Shown here: one piece after another, positions 23,440 through 34,914 of the stretch | Layout of the letters: each line of letters opens with the position of its first letter | Position numbering within the stretch: the first letter of the stretch is position 1 | DNA from: Paracyclopina nana | Taxonomy: Eukaryota > Arthropoda > Copepoda > Cyclopoida > Cyclopettidae | Length of the DNA: 64,000 nucleotides | Direction of reading: 5' to 3' | Assembly: GCA_019096065.1 (NCBI GenBank) | Contig: JAGUCH010000001.1 | Span: forward strand, 13,826,001 to 13,890,000 | Notes under the pieces: model-generated | The model's database searches: none | The model's input: the letters and a program-made list of their open reading frames with translations, nothing else | Told to the model about the DNA's origin: nothing | Translations under genes and position numbers: made by a program

Positions 23440-24481
23440 AAACCGCCCTTTCATGCATCATTCTACGTACCACAACTACTATTTATTATATCATGCTACC
23501 ATGCACCCCGACATTAACAATGAGCGCGATCCTCCAATACATATCCCACGATCGCTTTGGTTGTGCAAAGCGATTCAAGACTTTGGTCTCCGTGCCGCTG
23601 CTAAAAAAACCTACGTATGACTTATTCCCTATGTCATCGCGACGGAAAAAGCGGCTCGTCGTCACACTCGTATACATGTACAGTGGACAACCTTGACTCT
23701 GAGAGCTAATCTTTCAGGACGACGACGACGACGTCGAAATCCTCGTGAAATGCGAAAATCTGTCACCTGACCACCTGCGCTTGTTAGCCCGCAGTACACC
23801 GGTACGATTTACATTGCGACTCAAGGTTATGCTCTCGTAAGACCGACCGCAGGGATTTCCCTTCAATTCTCATAGCTCAGAAACCAGATGCGATTATTAT
23901 GCGATTCGAGCCAGCGTATATAGTAGGCGGATAATGAGGAGCCAAGAAGCACTGCGTGTGTCATCGTGCTTGTCGCATTTAAGCAAAAAGGTCACGGACA
24001 TATAATCGTACTTTTTTATTGCTTGGAAACAAGTCATGCACCCTTGAAGGGTAGATGCGTCGCACCGAGCTAGGCATGGGAGATTTCATCAAGGTTTTCT
24101 TTTTTGAAGCACCTGCGAGGAGGATAAAAATGTACCACGCGTTAGTGTTCCACAAATTACTCCAAGATATGGATATGGTACCATATGTAATATAAGGCTC
24201 GCGCGCGCGCAGCAGAAAACTCGTCAAGTGAGGCGAGTGAAAACCGAGTATTGTTTCTAAGGGCAACTTTCCAAAAGTATATTGCATTCTATAGCACTAC
24301 TCACCGCTCAAAAAGGCCTTGATTTTCCATTCCTTATTTCATAAAAAATATTTAAACGCAAAAATTGACATTTTATGAAAGTGAGCTTAAAAGAATCCAC
24401 TTATGATAAAATTCTAAAGAGATGGACTCAGCTCGAAACGTTTTGCCGAGAATTAAGCAACAACAAAAACAACTCGCCAAA
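23440..24481. other. Intergenic stretch with falling GC
   Basis: Holds the 3' flank of the CRAL-TRIO gene and the 5' flank of INTS14. No AATAAA was found close behind the CRAL-TRIO stop and no TATA box stands before INTS14. No gene is supported. Confidence 0.4.
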
Positions 24482-25981
24482 ATGCCAACAATAATTTTGA
24501 TGGATTCTTCGCTGTCCATGCTCCGACCAGCGAACAGGGGAGTTGAAAACAAGCCTTCAGAGTATGGAGAGAGCAGCAAAGATGGCGGATTTCAAATCAT
24601 GGACCTCGCTAAATGGGGTGTCGATTGGCTGCTCAATCATCTTGAAAAAGTGTTCAAACTGGAGCAGGTCGCCGTCCTTGCTTTTGGTTGCCAGTGCGAT
24701 TTGTTTGTTCAATTCACCCGCGATATTCCCGAGGTCAGAGCCAAAATAACCACCATTGAAAACTTTGACGGGACAAGCATCGTCTGTGGACTAAAGGGCA
24801 TGGTCAACTATGTGCAAGAACAGTGGGGAAACTCATCAGCCATAAACGCTATAATTGTCACGGATGGTGGCCTAGGACATGGGAACAAGTCCCTCAAGAC
24901 GTTCATTGAGGCTCCCGGCAAAATTCTCGACGCTAGAGAGCCCATTTTCCCACTCACATTCAATGGAAGCTTTAACGTTGTGTGCATCAATCATGCAGAT
25001 GAATTAATGGAAGCCGTTCCCCTTTATGAGAAGCTTATCGAGAAATCAGGACTGCCCGGCCAAGTGTTGACCCCGGTCGAACAGGGCACTCAACTCACGA
25101 GGCAATCCGTGGAGAAAAGCTTCCAAGTTCTCGTCGACTCTCAGTACAAGCCCTTCATTGGCAAGCTCACGATGGGCGATGAGCTCAGCTCTCAAATCAC
25201 TCTCTGTCCACCTCCTTCGAAATACAGGCATGTCAAGGAGTTTGAGACAGTAGAGGCTGAGGTGGATGACGTAGTCGATGTGAAAGGGTTCCTCACCCTT
25301 GCCGACGTTGCCAGTCCACCTGTGGTCTCGAGGCATTTAATTTTGCCCTACATTCCCGTTGCCCACGAAGAGGACTCGAGGACTCCCAATCTTTGCGTTC
25401 TGATCCACGGCGCTCTAAAAGTGGCCTCACTTTGTGCATTAGTGCAAGTCGCACCGAACTGGTATGGCATGATTTTCTCCCATGCGGATTCGAAAAAGAA
25501 GTCGTGCTTGATGCTCGCGCTCTTCGAACCCGGTGATGAGCCGGTTCCATGGCTTGGCAACTTGCAACGACTTGGACCACTTGAAGATCTCAATGCCACC
25601 ACACAAGAGCCGTTTCCTGTCAAGTTGGCTGGGCACAAGCCAAGTTACTCGAGTTCCCCTGTGGTTTGGATCAAGCAGGCCAGCTTGCAGAGTGACATTC
25701 AAAAAGTGCTGCGACATGCGCGCAAAATGCCCGAGAAAACACAACATTTTTACAAAGAGCTCAACCGAATAAAAAAGGCCGCCCTGGGGATCGGCTTCCA
25801 TGAGCTCCTCGATGGCGTGGCATCAATATTTGATCGCGAATGTGCTCTCCTGCCCGGATCAGCGCACCCCGAGTGCTCAATGCAACTGGCACACGCAGCC
25901 ACAGAACTGAGGAAAAGGCAAGCTTACGAACCGGATTACAATATTGCGCCAATGCCATCCAAATTTTCAAGAAAGGACTGA
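24482..25981 (+). CDS. IntS14: Integrator complex subunit 14 (VWA domain)
   Basis: A single exon of 499 aa, about the length of human INTS14 (518). The family's own start MPT-hydrophobic-MD is at 24482; an in-frame ATG 60 bp upstream would add 20 residues not seen in the family, so the later one was chosen. Residues 1-200 form a von Willebrand A domain with the MIDAS motif DSSLS. Later blocks match the family closely: LADVASPPVVSRHLILP, NLCVLIHGALKVA, WYGMIFSHADSKKKS, FEPGDEPVPWLG, then the C-terminal KTQHFYKELNRIKKAALG and ECALLPGSAHPE. INTS14 pairs with INTS10 and INTS13 in the Integrator complex, which cleaves nascent snRNAs and promoter-proximal transcripts in the nucleus. It is tail to tail with PREB, with 71 bp between the stops. 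Confidence 0.95.
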   Translation: MPTIILMDSSLSMLRPANRGVENKPSEYGESSKDGGFQIMDLAKWGVDWLLNHLEKVFKLEQVAVLAFGCQCDLFVQFTRDIPEVRAKITTIENFDGTSIVCGLKGMVNYVQEQWGNSSAINAIIVTDGGLGHGNKSLKTFIEAPGKILDAREPIFPLTFNGSFNVVCINHADELMEAVPLYEKLIEKSGLPGQVLTPVEQGTQLTRQSVEKSFQVLVDSQYKPFIGKLTMGDELSSQITLCPPPSKYRHVKEFETVEAEVDDVVDVKGFLTLADVASPPVVSRHLILPYIPVAHEEDSRTPNLCVLIHGALKVASLCALVQVAPNWYGMIFSHADSKKKSCLMLALFEPGDEPVPWLGNLQRLGPLEDLNATTQEPFPVKLAGHKPSYSSSPVVWIKQASLQSDIQKVLRHARKMPEKTQHFYKELNRIKKAALGIGFHELLDGVASIFDRECALLPGSAHPECSMQLAHAATELRKRQAYEPDYNIAPMPSKFSRKD

Positions 25982-26024
25982 GAATGGAATGGGATTCGCA
26001 CAATATACCTGGAATGAGTCCTGT

Positions 26025-26030
26025 AATAAA
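26025..26030 (+). promoter_or_regulatory. Poly(A) signal of INTS14
   Basis: AATAAA lies 44 bp after the INTS14 stop and 23 bp before the opposing PREB stop, so cleavage is expected close to or inside the 3' end of PREB on the other strand. Confidence 0.6.
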
Positions 26031-26052
26031 ATCAACAGCAACTTGATAATGA

Positions 26053-27531
26053 TTAGAGGCCGAGATAGCTACATAGAATAAAAGTGGCGATTAAAAACAT
26101 CACAATGATGATTGCGGCAAAGGTCATCGAGATTTGTGGATTCCTTGGAATGTGGTGGATGCACACTTGATGGTCAACGCTGATGCTAACAACGGAGCAA
26201 TCGCTGAAGCCTCTGATCGCATCCGTCTCTGGTGTGGTTGGCAAAAACTCTAGTCCAGTGATGAACGTTGAATGGCTCTTGGCGACGCGCTTCAACTTGG
26301 CCAAGTTGAAAGAAGTGTAGATTTCGACTGCTCCATCGAACATGGATCCGGTGGCCACAAAGTTCCCATTATCACTCACTGCCAAGGCACTCAGGGATCC
26401 CTCGACGGCAACGGCTTGCTCGATCGTGTAGTTTTTTGGGTTCCACCTTTGCAAGTAGCTGGGAGGCTTCGAAGCTCCCACAGGGTTGACTATGGTGAAA
26501 ACCTTGAACTTTTTCGCGTCGCCGTCGATGCGACCGAACCGGATCCGCTTGTACATGTACTTGAGCTTGTTGGGCGGATCCCAGCCCATTTCAGCATGCT
26601 TCTTTCCTTTCTTAATTTCCCAAACCAAGGCTCTACGATCCTTGGAAATGGACACAATCTGAAAGTGCATCTTTTTTTTTAGAGAATGAACACGCCGAGA
26701 CTCTCAAAAGACCTTACTTTTGTATTGTCCGGACTGAACTCAAGGTCATCAATTTCCTTTTCATGAGCTTCAATTTCATGCACCGGGTTAAGGTCTGGAA
26801 ATGTCCACACTCGAAGGATGCCATCGTCTCCTCCAGTTGCTAAAAGCTTGGAATCATAGCTGATTCGAACAACCTTTTGAAATGGCTCTGGTGCACTGAA
26901 AAGTTCTTCATTAAATTAGGGTGTCCGAACGGCAATTGAACAAACCTACGTAAAATCTGTTTGGACAGACTTGAGCGGGCTGATTTGGAATGTCAGCCTA
27001 CTTTCAACCGGCTTTTTAGCTCCTTGAGGCTTGCGATTGACTACTCCATTAGCTGAAATAATTCACAATAAACCCGCAGAGACAAGACTCAATAATCAAG
27101 GCTTTACCAGGCGCAGAGGGCTCATCTGATGCAATGAGTTCCCGAGCAAGTTGGCAGCTGTAAACCTGGCTGTTGGCATCATGGCCGACAGCAATCAAAG
27201 TGGTTTGACTCTTGTCATCGTGTCTTGCGCTAGCGCAATTCATGATGGCGTATTTACCAGTATCGAAACGTTTCACACTCTCTGCAATGCAATGCTCTCC
27301 ATTGTGACTGATTTCCAGGATTTCCTAGCCGATAAATGAACGTTATTGATTATTTCTTCCTATTAGGGATTCTCAGCCACTTACGAATCCGTTGAAAACT
27401 CCTGTTTTTGCAGCTCCCCCGCCACCACCAAGTAAAATATGCCGAGGTGAAATCATCATCGCTTGGTAAAGCGGGAAATTAACCCGACATAGCAATTCTG
27501 GCAAGTCCGAACTCATTTTGCCTGATGTCAT
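26053..27531 (-). CDS. Preb: PREB / Sec12-type WD40 guanine-nucleotide exchange factor
   Basis: Five minus-strand exons with matching phases: 27531-27385, 27324-27108, 27052-26950, 26895-26718 and 26658-26053 (416 aa; human PREB is 417). The N-terminus has a Gly-rich blade (HILLGGGGGAAKTGVFNG) typical of Sec12/PREB. Exon 4 is a clear WD40 unit (LLATGGDDGILRVWTFPD), exon 5 gives VSISKDRRALVWE and FVATGSMFDGAVEIY, and the protein ends in a membrane anchor (TFAAIIIVMFLIATFILC). Sec12/PREB sits in the ER membrane and loads GTP on Sar1 to start COPII coat assembly. ATG 27531 is used; ATG 27516 in the same frame is an alternative. Confidence 0.93.
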
Positions 27532-28154
27532 GCAATTTAGAGCAGCTTTTAAAGCGCTCAAATGCAGCTCCAACTCTGACAAGTTGGAAGTTTTGTTGTC
27601 ACTTCAGCTGATTCTCATTTCATCAGACACTTTTAAAGCGCCACCTACACTAAAACTTCCAGCTTTCTGTTATTATTTATTTCATCACTCAAATTCTAGA
27701 ATTAATTATACATCTGTTAGAACTTTTGTTTATCTAGAGCTTTAGAGATAATACCTGTTTTCGCGAAATATAAAAAATAAGTTACCAAGAATGTAGTCTT
27801 CGCATTTTTACGCAAGATCATCGATAATTGAACAAGTTTGACAAAATAAATCTAAGGCAGCTGATCCAGAACAAAATCAAAGAAAAAGGTAAATGATGAG
27901 CTAAATATTAAATATTGAGAGAATAATTTCTGAATAAAATGTTACAAAAACCACTGCTTGTATTTTAAACACAAAAATAGACAATACAAAAGGAATTTTC
28001 TCATTCTTGTGTGAGTTTGTTCCAAAAAACGATCCTCCACATCAAAAGGCAATGCACTTGAGAGCAAAATCAGCAGATCATATGAGCGCATATGATTTGC
28101 CGCTTACTTTTGTCAACCGAGAATATCTTAAACTTGATAACCTTAAAAAGCACC
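27532..28154. other. Intergenic region between PREB and the first TIGAR-like gene
   Basis: AT-rich. The two genes diverge here, so this holds both promoters. No TATA box is evident for either. Confidence 0.4.
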
Positions 28155-29000
28155 ATGACAGGGATGACAAAAACGCTCACTTTAACAGTCGTGAGACAGT
28201 AAGTCACTTTTCCAACTTAAACGTTTGTCATTGTTAAGCTTTTTTTAGTGGTGAAACTGATGCAAATAAGGAGAGGAGATTGCAAGGCCAAATCGACACC
28301 AGCCTTAACGAGTTGGGCATAAAGCAGGCGAAAGCTGCTGGAGATGCCCTCAAATCAGTCACTTTTCACAGGGCTTACAGCTCTGATTTGAAGCGGGCAA
28401 AAAACACTTGCGAGTTCATATTAGGTGAAAATGCCAGCTCTTCCATCACTGCCCATGACATCATTGAAGATAAGAGGATCAAGGAGCGTGACTTTGGCGA
28501 ATTTGAAAACAAACTCTTGAGCGAGTATGAGGCCAAGGCAAAAGAAGCCAACGTCAGACTCTTTGACTTCACTCCAGAATCTGGAGAAAAACGGACAGAT
28601 GTTCGAGAGCGGGCCAAGAATTTCTTCTTTGTACGTACACTAATAGTAGCTTTTCAGAAGAAAGGAGAACCTGTTTTTTTAATGCATTTTTTCTGTGCAG
28701 GACATGATCAGGGAGTGTGCTCAGCTTGAGCAAGAAAAGCCCTCTGTTCTACTCGTCTCCCATGGAGGTCTCATCAGGGAGCTGTTCATAGTCATATTCG
28801 AGGAACTCGATTGCAAATTGCCCTCCGATGCAAACCCCGGTGACCACAAGAAATTGTCCAAAAACACGAGCTGGTCCCGATTCAGCGTTGAAGTTGGTGC
28901 CATTAATGCTGTTGATGGCGAAAAGCCCATCATAGAGGCTATAACTTGTTCCATGCTCTGCAATGCTGACCACATAAAAGATTTAGCAGTAGTTCAGTAA
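28155..29000 (+). CDS. tigar: TIGAR-like fructose-2,6-bisphosphatase, copy 1 (histidine phosphatase)
   Basis: Three exons, 28155-28198, 28249-28630 and 28701-29000, phases consistent (241 aa; human TIGAR 270). The first intron splits the catalytic VVRHGETDANKERRLQGQ motif, with phospho-accepting His15 completed across the junction. Later hallmarks are the SSDLKRAKNTC substrate loop, the acidic KERDFGEFE segment and SHGG with His163. The family hydrolyses phosphate from sugar phosphates such as fructose-2,6-bisphosphate and 2,3-bisphosphoglycerate, damping glycolysis and favouring the pentose phosphate pathway. The start codon sits in a CACCATG context and has the same MTG opening as copy 2. 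AATAAA follows near 29017. Orthology to TIGAR rather than another PGM-like phosphatase is likely, not proven. Confidence 0.85.
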
Positions 29001-29361
29001 AAGAAGTTTCCTAATAAAAAAATCAAACATGAAATAGCATGTGCGTTTTCGTGCTAACCACATTAATAATAAATCATTATTTCTTTCTAGATGGAACTGG
29101 TGGTAGCTATGGTGAGCAAAAGCAGCTAGACGACCTTTTGGAGAAAGCGAGCTCTCTCTTGTGAGGCAAAAGAGGTCCAACTCCAAGACTTTACTGCCAG
29201 GAAGGCCCGCACCGAGTGGAAGCTTTGTGGGATACCAAAAAAGTGATGAGGAATCTTCCAGCATTACCAACGCACATTTTCCACTTGTTTGGCTGATTTC
29301 GAAACGAGTCCATAGTGCGAGTGTGTGTTCTCGACTTTCTAGTTGACCCTGCTATCTTGCT

Positions 29362-29397
29362 TATAAAAACACTGACTAGCTCGGATCTTGGATCAGT
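29362..29397 (+). promoter_or_regulatory. Core promoter of TIGAR-like copy 2 (TATA plus initiator)
   Basis: TATAAAA at 29362-29368 is followed at the expected spacing by the arthropod initiator TCAGT at 29393-29397, 30 bp before the ATG. Copy 2 thus has its own promoter rather than depending on read-through from copy 1. Confidence 0.7.
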
Positions 29398-29426
29398 CAA
29401 CTGCTGCTGGGCAGGAGAGTACGACA

Positions 29427-30601
29427 ATGACAGGCGGAACAAAAACCGTTCGAATTACAGTCGTGAGGCAGTGAGTTAATCAATATTTCAACACCTATTT
29501 TATGTATGCCAACAGTTATCTATCATTGCAGCGGAGAAACGGATGCCAACAAGGAGAGAAGGCTCCAAGGTCAAATTGAAACTTTTCTCAACAAGAATGG
29601 GATCAAGCAAGCCAAGGCTGCTGGCAAGTCCCTTGCCAAGGTGAAATTTGATATTGCCATCGCCTCTGACATGACCAGAGCTGTGGACACCTGCAAGTAC
29701 ATCCTGGAGGAAAATGAAGCCTCGAGTGGGCTCTCAGAGGGTGACATCATTCAGGACAAGAGGATTCGTGAGAGATCCTTTGGCGAGTTTGAGAATCGAT
29801 TTCTCGCTGATTACGAGGAAGCTTGCAAAGCCAAAGGATTCGAAGTGTACGAATACACTCCTGAGGGCGCCGAGACGAGGGACTCTGTTAGACAACGAGT
29901 CAAGGATTTCTTTCATGTAAGTACTATTTTATGCAATTGTGTGTTTGCAAAATAATGCAGATTACGGTTTTTTGCGCACTCCTCCTGAAATTGTTATGTT
30001 CAAGTGGACTTGGCAAATTAGTATTTATCTAGAAGTATTTGAACTATTTATCTTATTTTCAACGCAGTCACAAAAGTGACTGTTGACAGGAAAAGTTGAA
30101 AGAAAATTCCATTGGATTATTCCTACGTCGCATGTCTTCGCTATGGCCGTGTGCGGCGTTGCTGAAATTGGCAAAACGAAAAGTTTCCACTGCTTAGCTT
30201 GCTGATGACAGCAGCATTTTGTACATAAAAAAGAGGCTCGAGGTCATTTTCCTATGGCTTTTGCTCATCTTAAAGTGTACAATTGTAGTCCGAATATGCA
30301 GTGCATGTCTCATTGTGTTCTCTTGTCTGCTTTTCAGGAAGTCCTTAAAGATGCATACAAACTAGATGAGGAAGAGCCCAGCTATCTTCTAGTGACTCAT
30401 GGTGGGTTGATCAAAGTGCTTTTTATTTATTTGTTCGAAACTTTGAACTGCCAACCAGCGCCGAATTGTCAAAAAGGTGACCACCGAAGAAGCCCACGTA
30501 ACACAACATGGACCCAGTTCGTTGTTGAGACCAACAAAAATGAAATTCTTAGCATATCTTGCGAAACCATGTTTTACAGTGACCATTTAGACTCGATGTG
30601 A
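29427..30601 (+). CDS. tigar: TIGAR-like fructose-2,6-bisphosphatase, copy 2
   Basis: Three exons, 29427-29470, 29532-29916 and 30338-30601 (230 aa), with intron positions identical to copy 1, including the one that splits the RHGE motif. Catalytic features are intact: RHGETDANKERRLQGQ, the ERSFGEFE acid segment and THGG with His164. The last intron has grown to 421 bp, compared with 70 bp in copy 1. The C-terminus is shorter and diverged. The two lie head to tail 426 bp apart, a tandem duplication in which both copies stay open. Divergence in substrate-loop residues (SSDLKRA versus ASDMTRA) may mean different substrate preference, which is inference. Confidence 0.85.
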
Positions 30602-30805
30602 ATTATACTATATCCAATTAGTTGAACTTATGCCCTCTTTGAGCTCGTGGGCTTTCTAATGATTTTTTGGCCGAGGCCGTCCGCATGACAACCGTATTGC
30701 ACTACATATATACTTGAACAGGGTCAACATATGTACAAGCTGTGCTCGATATAGGCACACACAACTATTAATCGGCTACGCGGTAGTTCGAACCAGATAA
30801 GGAGC

Positions 30806-31305
30806 ATGTCAACTGCTCTATTTTGGACGCTGTTTTGCATTCTGCTCTGTGTCATGTTCCTGGAAATACTCATGTTGGCCCACAAACTTGACCCTTGGAT
30901 CAGCACGTGGCTACTGAGGAGAAATTCAGCAGTGACAAATCTGGCACTTCTCGAAAAAAGGTCCTTTTTGCCCTTCCGGATCATCAGCCAAATTCATTTA
31001 CATTTTCTCTCGTTGACATTTGCAGGCTGAGCGAGCTGGAGTTTGACATTTCCAACGACTCTCTGAAAGGGCTTTTCAACCAACGAAGAAGCACATATGA
31101 AGAAATCTCCTTCCAAATAATTATTGAGGAACAACTAGCATCATCAGCCAACAGTGACCAATCGCAGCCGTCAATTATAGCATCAGTTCCAGATGAGAAT
31201 GCCAACGACAGCTGGAGGTCTTCCTGGTTTTCACCACGAAACCGTGTCTCTGTTGTGAGAAATCTCTTTCTTGGCAGATATTTCTCAAATGGGACAACAA
31301 CTTGA
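30806..31305 (+). CDS. Small predicted membrane-anchored protein, unrecognised
   Basis: Two exons, 30806-30960 and 31026-31305, joined across a 65-bp intron with matching phase (144 aa). Residues 4-26 are strongly hydrophobic (ALFWTLFCILLCVMFLEIL), a signal peptide or signal anchor. The rest is Ser/Asn-rich and polar without cysteines, ending in a short basic stretch (SPRNRVSVVRNLF). I do not recognise a family. The donor AAG|GTCCTT is weak, so the unspliced alternatives should be kept in mind: without splicing the first frame stops after 74 residues. Confidence 0.45.
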
Positions 31306-32530
31306 GCTACTTTTAAAAATAATCCTTTTATAATTTGTACTCTAACCTACATTTTTCCACATATGCTAAATAAGTTCAAAATACAAGCTATTTGCTGCAT
31401 GAAAAGAATCCATTTCAAATACAAAGCAGCACAAACCACTTTTTAGAGCTATTTTTGTTTGTCCTGCTTTGCTAACCTCAATAGTCATTGATGGCTTTTT
31501 ATCACAAGAATTGGCTGCTTTTGTGCACATTTAATGATAGGTTGCGCGCGCTGCATCATGTCAACAAACAGCTACGGGTCGTAACCAGTTCTTAAAAATA
31601 GCAACAGCATAGAGGGTCTCGTTTTCAAAGAATGCGCCAAGAACAATGCATGCATTGTCAAAAGTGGATGTATACTCGCGAGCCCAGTCTGAGGAGGGTA
31701 GAAGTAGCTTCAAGCTTTGGCAGGCGCTGCTTAGAGTGCACAGGCACCAAAGTGTAGTACTCGCGTGATGGCGCCAACAACCAGCTTTAGATATTCTTAG
31801 TTGAGCCTCTGACCCTCACTTGAACAGTCGAGGTCAGCAAGTAGCTCTTTTGAGTGTGTGCAAAACCTACTGAGTTTCCTAATCCCTACCGTTATATCAA
31901 CGAGACAGGCTGGACTCTCTTCTTCAAGATTGGAATCGGAAAACCTAAGAAAATAGCTGAAACCTGTTGCTCATGTGGCGAGTTTTTAAGTGTTAGCTAG
32001 CAACGACGAACAGTTTTTTCCTCCCAACTGACCTCATTCTTCGCAGTGCACTCACACACACCTATTTAGAAGTTTGTGTGTGTGAGAACTGACAAGATAT
32101 TTCAAGATTTTAGCTAAATAAAGGAAGTTACCAAGCTTGAAGCCGCCCCAGGCTTTGTCAGGACCATAACTATAATTGGCTTCATTCAACAAAAAGGGTA
32201 AATATAAATGCTATATTGCTCCCAGTAAAATTAACAGAATTCACTTCTGCAAATAAAGCTTTAATGGCTGTTTGTGTAGGATTTCGAAGATTTGTGGCCA
32301 GACATCTAGCGCTGGCTGCTGCGGTTCCACGCTGTTTTGCTTAAAAATACTGCGAGCTATGCAAAAATAAAAAATGCAATCGGCCACATATTGATGATAG
32401 GATGAAAAACAGCAGCATTCAAGCCCTCTTATTTCAATTTTTAACATCACGGTGTTACACTTACACAGTCCATTTTCTAGACAATTTGCCACACTCACAA
32501 ACTGGTATTCATGAAATGTATTGCAATTTC
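31306..32530. other. Gene-free stretch
   Basis: No supported gene. A pair of CACACACACC / GTGTGTGTG segments near 32050-32085 could form a small stem. Confidence 0.35.
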
Positions 32531-32810
32531 AGGAACTGCTGAGCAAGTGAAATCGCGCAAAAATGGCCATGTCACCGAGGAGAAGAGTTCAGTGCAATTA
32601 AGGTGGAAAAGAGGCATTATTATGCATTCCATGCGGTTAAGCGATCGGACTGTCAGCTTCGACGCTGGCCTCAACCTCGTGCTGCAAAAGCAAAGGCCAA
32701 AGCTAGATCAAGAGCTGTTTCAAGAGGTGGGAGCCATCATTTTGCCCCATAATGGAGCCACCATTTCTGGTTCCTCCAGAGCAAAAAAGGCCAGCCGACC
32801 TGAAACAGGT
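32531..32810 (+). CDS. Single internal coding exon, family unknown; possible upstream Spire exon
   Basis: A 280-nt exon bounded by a good acceptor (AATTTCAG) and donor (ACAG|GTAAGG), open in one frame. It encodes about 93 residues that are basic at first and end SSRAKKASRPET. Its entry and exit are both phase 1, and the exit phase fits the first Spire exon at 41937, which would give an intron of 9.1 kb packed with repeats. I could not see a KIND or WH2 domain in it, so membership of the Spire gene is speculative. Confidence 0.4.
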
Positions 32811-33025
32811 AAGGATCCTCATTTCCTGTCATTTTCACGTCTTGCCGTCACACTATATAGTATTACGGGGTGAAATTCGCTGTTGGCCTCATAAATATCA
32901 GAATTTGTCTTCGAATAACTCTCTTCACGGGGAGCAGCTAGCATATTTTATTTCACATGCCTCGAAATGGGAACAACATGCGTACACTTGACCCTTTTTT
33001 ATGCTCCTAGATTGCAAGCTTAGAT

Positions 33026-33675
33026 TCAGCGCATCCAAATGTGTTTAAAGTGTACAATCCGTAGAATATGTGCTGCAAACTAAATTATGCACAATGAAAA
33101 AAAGAGTAGCTTTGATGGTATGATATTTGCCTGGAGTACGAGTTTATCTGCGTTTTAATCATTTTTTGGCATGTGCTCCCGCTTTGCCAGGAAAATAATA
33201 ACCAACCTGTTTTCTCGAGGTCTTTGATTAAATACTCTTTAATGACTGGTGACCCCTTCGGGGTGTTGGCTACTATCTCAATGACCTTAAGCTCAAGGTT
33301 TTTGCAACTATGTGCGTAGTAGTGAGGAGCCCACGAAACAGATTCAGCCCACATGAATTGAAACTGGCTAGCCACTAACTTGGTTGTCAACGTCACCAAT
33401 ACTTACATATTTTAATGACTTTGTATTTCAAGGCCTATGCTAATGCTTGGGTATTATAAGTCGTAAGCTTACGCGAGACCGCCCAGGAAGATTCTAAATG
33501 CCTCCTAATGAATATATCCTCGCTGCTGCCGTTGATGGATTGCACCGTCGAGAAATGATACATTTGAGATGAATTCCATTTCGGAGTGCGAATTTTCCTC
33601 ACATCCTGTCGTGAATCACTTTTGAGCCATTTTCCCCGGTTCAGTGAGGATATTTCGAGATTGCCATCATTTGCT
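33026..33675 (-). CDS. C-terminal three exons of an unrecognised gene
   Basis: Minus-strand exons 33675-33473, 33374-33207 and 33072-33026 join with consistent phases to give about 138 residues and a stop. The borders are CTTTCAG acceptor and C|GTAAGC donor, then a weak TTAG acceptor, ACAG|GTTGGT donor, and a clean GTTTGCAG acceptor. The peptide contains IFIRRHLESSWAVSL, QFQFMWAESVSWAPHYYAH and LKVIEIVANTPKGSPVIKEY, ending HILRIVHFKHIWMR, which looks like a structured beta-rich domain. I do not recognise the family. The 5' exons were not found; a candidate segment at 33837-33970 did not fit by phase. Confidence 0.45.
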
Positions 33676-34914
33676 CTGAAAGAGTCATGAGTCCAAAGTT
33701 GAATTATAGTCGTAAAGTGTGGCATATTCGAGCTACATTGTGCAAAAAGGAATATTATTGCTTTTTTGATCTTTCGGCGAAACATAAGCAAAAAGTTCAG
33801 GGTTTTCCGCGCTGTAGCCAAGCGATGATAGGCAATCTATTGCAGCGTGACTACATCTCGTCGTCCAGAAGTTGGTATACAGTATCTACTACGAATGGGT
33901 GTGGGTCCAATCTGATATACACCGAAAAAAGTGGGCTCCATGATTGGAGGGCGCTCAATCGCGTTGCTGCATTTCCTTGCTGCTGCTGTGAATTGCCACT
34001 TCCGCAACAATGGTTTTTTAATTTGTCTCAAGTTTTAACGAGCTGAGCAATGTAGTGCAATTCATAGAACATGATTTAATAGATTTTACAAGAAAAGCTG
34101 CTTCTGCTGAGCAATCTCGAAAAGCTGCTTTTGAGATAATATAGCAGATACTTCATAGGGTCGTTGCTAACTGCGAAGACAAACTTGTTCATGATGATCC
34201 AAATTGACAGGAAATCCAAAACAACCCTATAATTGATTGCTTTGCGCAATCGTGAGAATAACTCGAATTGCTGTAAACTGTACACTTGTTGTTCCACATA
34301 GCAGTAAATTGAACCAAGAATCGTGTCAAAGCAGAGCTTTGCACTCGCATGCTTCCTGATCGGAGCAGCATTTTTGCATGATTTTTTGCGCACTCGCAAA
34401 AGTGCAGGATGAACTCTTTATTAACTTGACTGCTCGTTTCCTCTTAAAAAAATGAAGGTATCCTGGAAAACAGCTCGGGGGGCAGGATGACTTTGAGAAA
34501 AGCAGGCATAATTTTCCTCTCTGTGTTTGGGTACTTGAATGCATCGGCAGCAATGCAAGAAGAAGGCAAGGCCAACCTAGTCGGTCAACCACGCTTTTGG
34601 GCACCCTCGTCGTTTTGCTAGCTGCTGCTCAAGTGTGCATGAATCAAAAACCTCGACCAAGGTCAACGTACCGCCGACGGCTGATACAACGATAGAGCAA
34701 AGAACATCTTCAATTTTCCATTAGTCAAGCGCGCGAAAATAATTTTTCATAGCATAGGGGTCAAATCGTGACTGGGAATAACTAGGTAAAGGCGTCCATA
34801 AATGGACAGCGGAGGGCGGGCCTACGGACATCAGTGATGCTAGTCCCTGATTTTAATGAGAAATGTTGCACACACTGGTATCCTGTGGTTTGGGAGCTAA
34901 AAAATAGACTACTT
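33676..34914. other. Gene-free stretch
   Basis: Probably contains 5' parts of the minus-strand gene ending at 33026, but no exon could be fixed. From about 34.8 kb short segments recall the tRNA-like repeats downstream. Confidence 0.35.
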
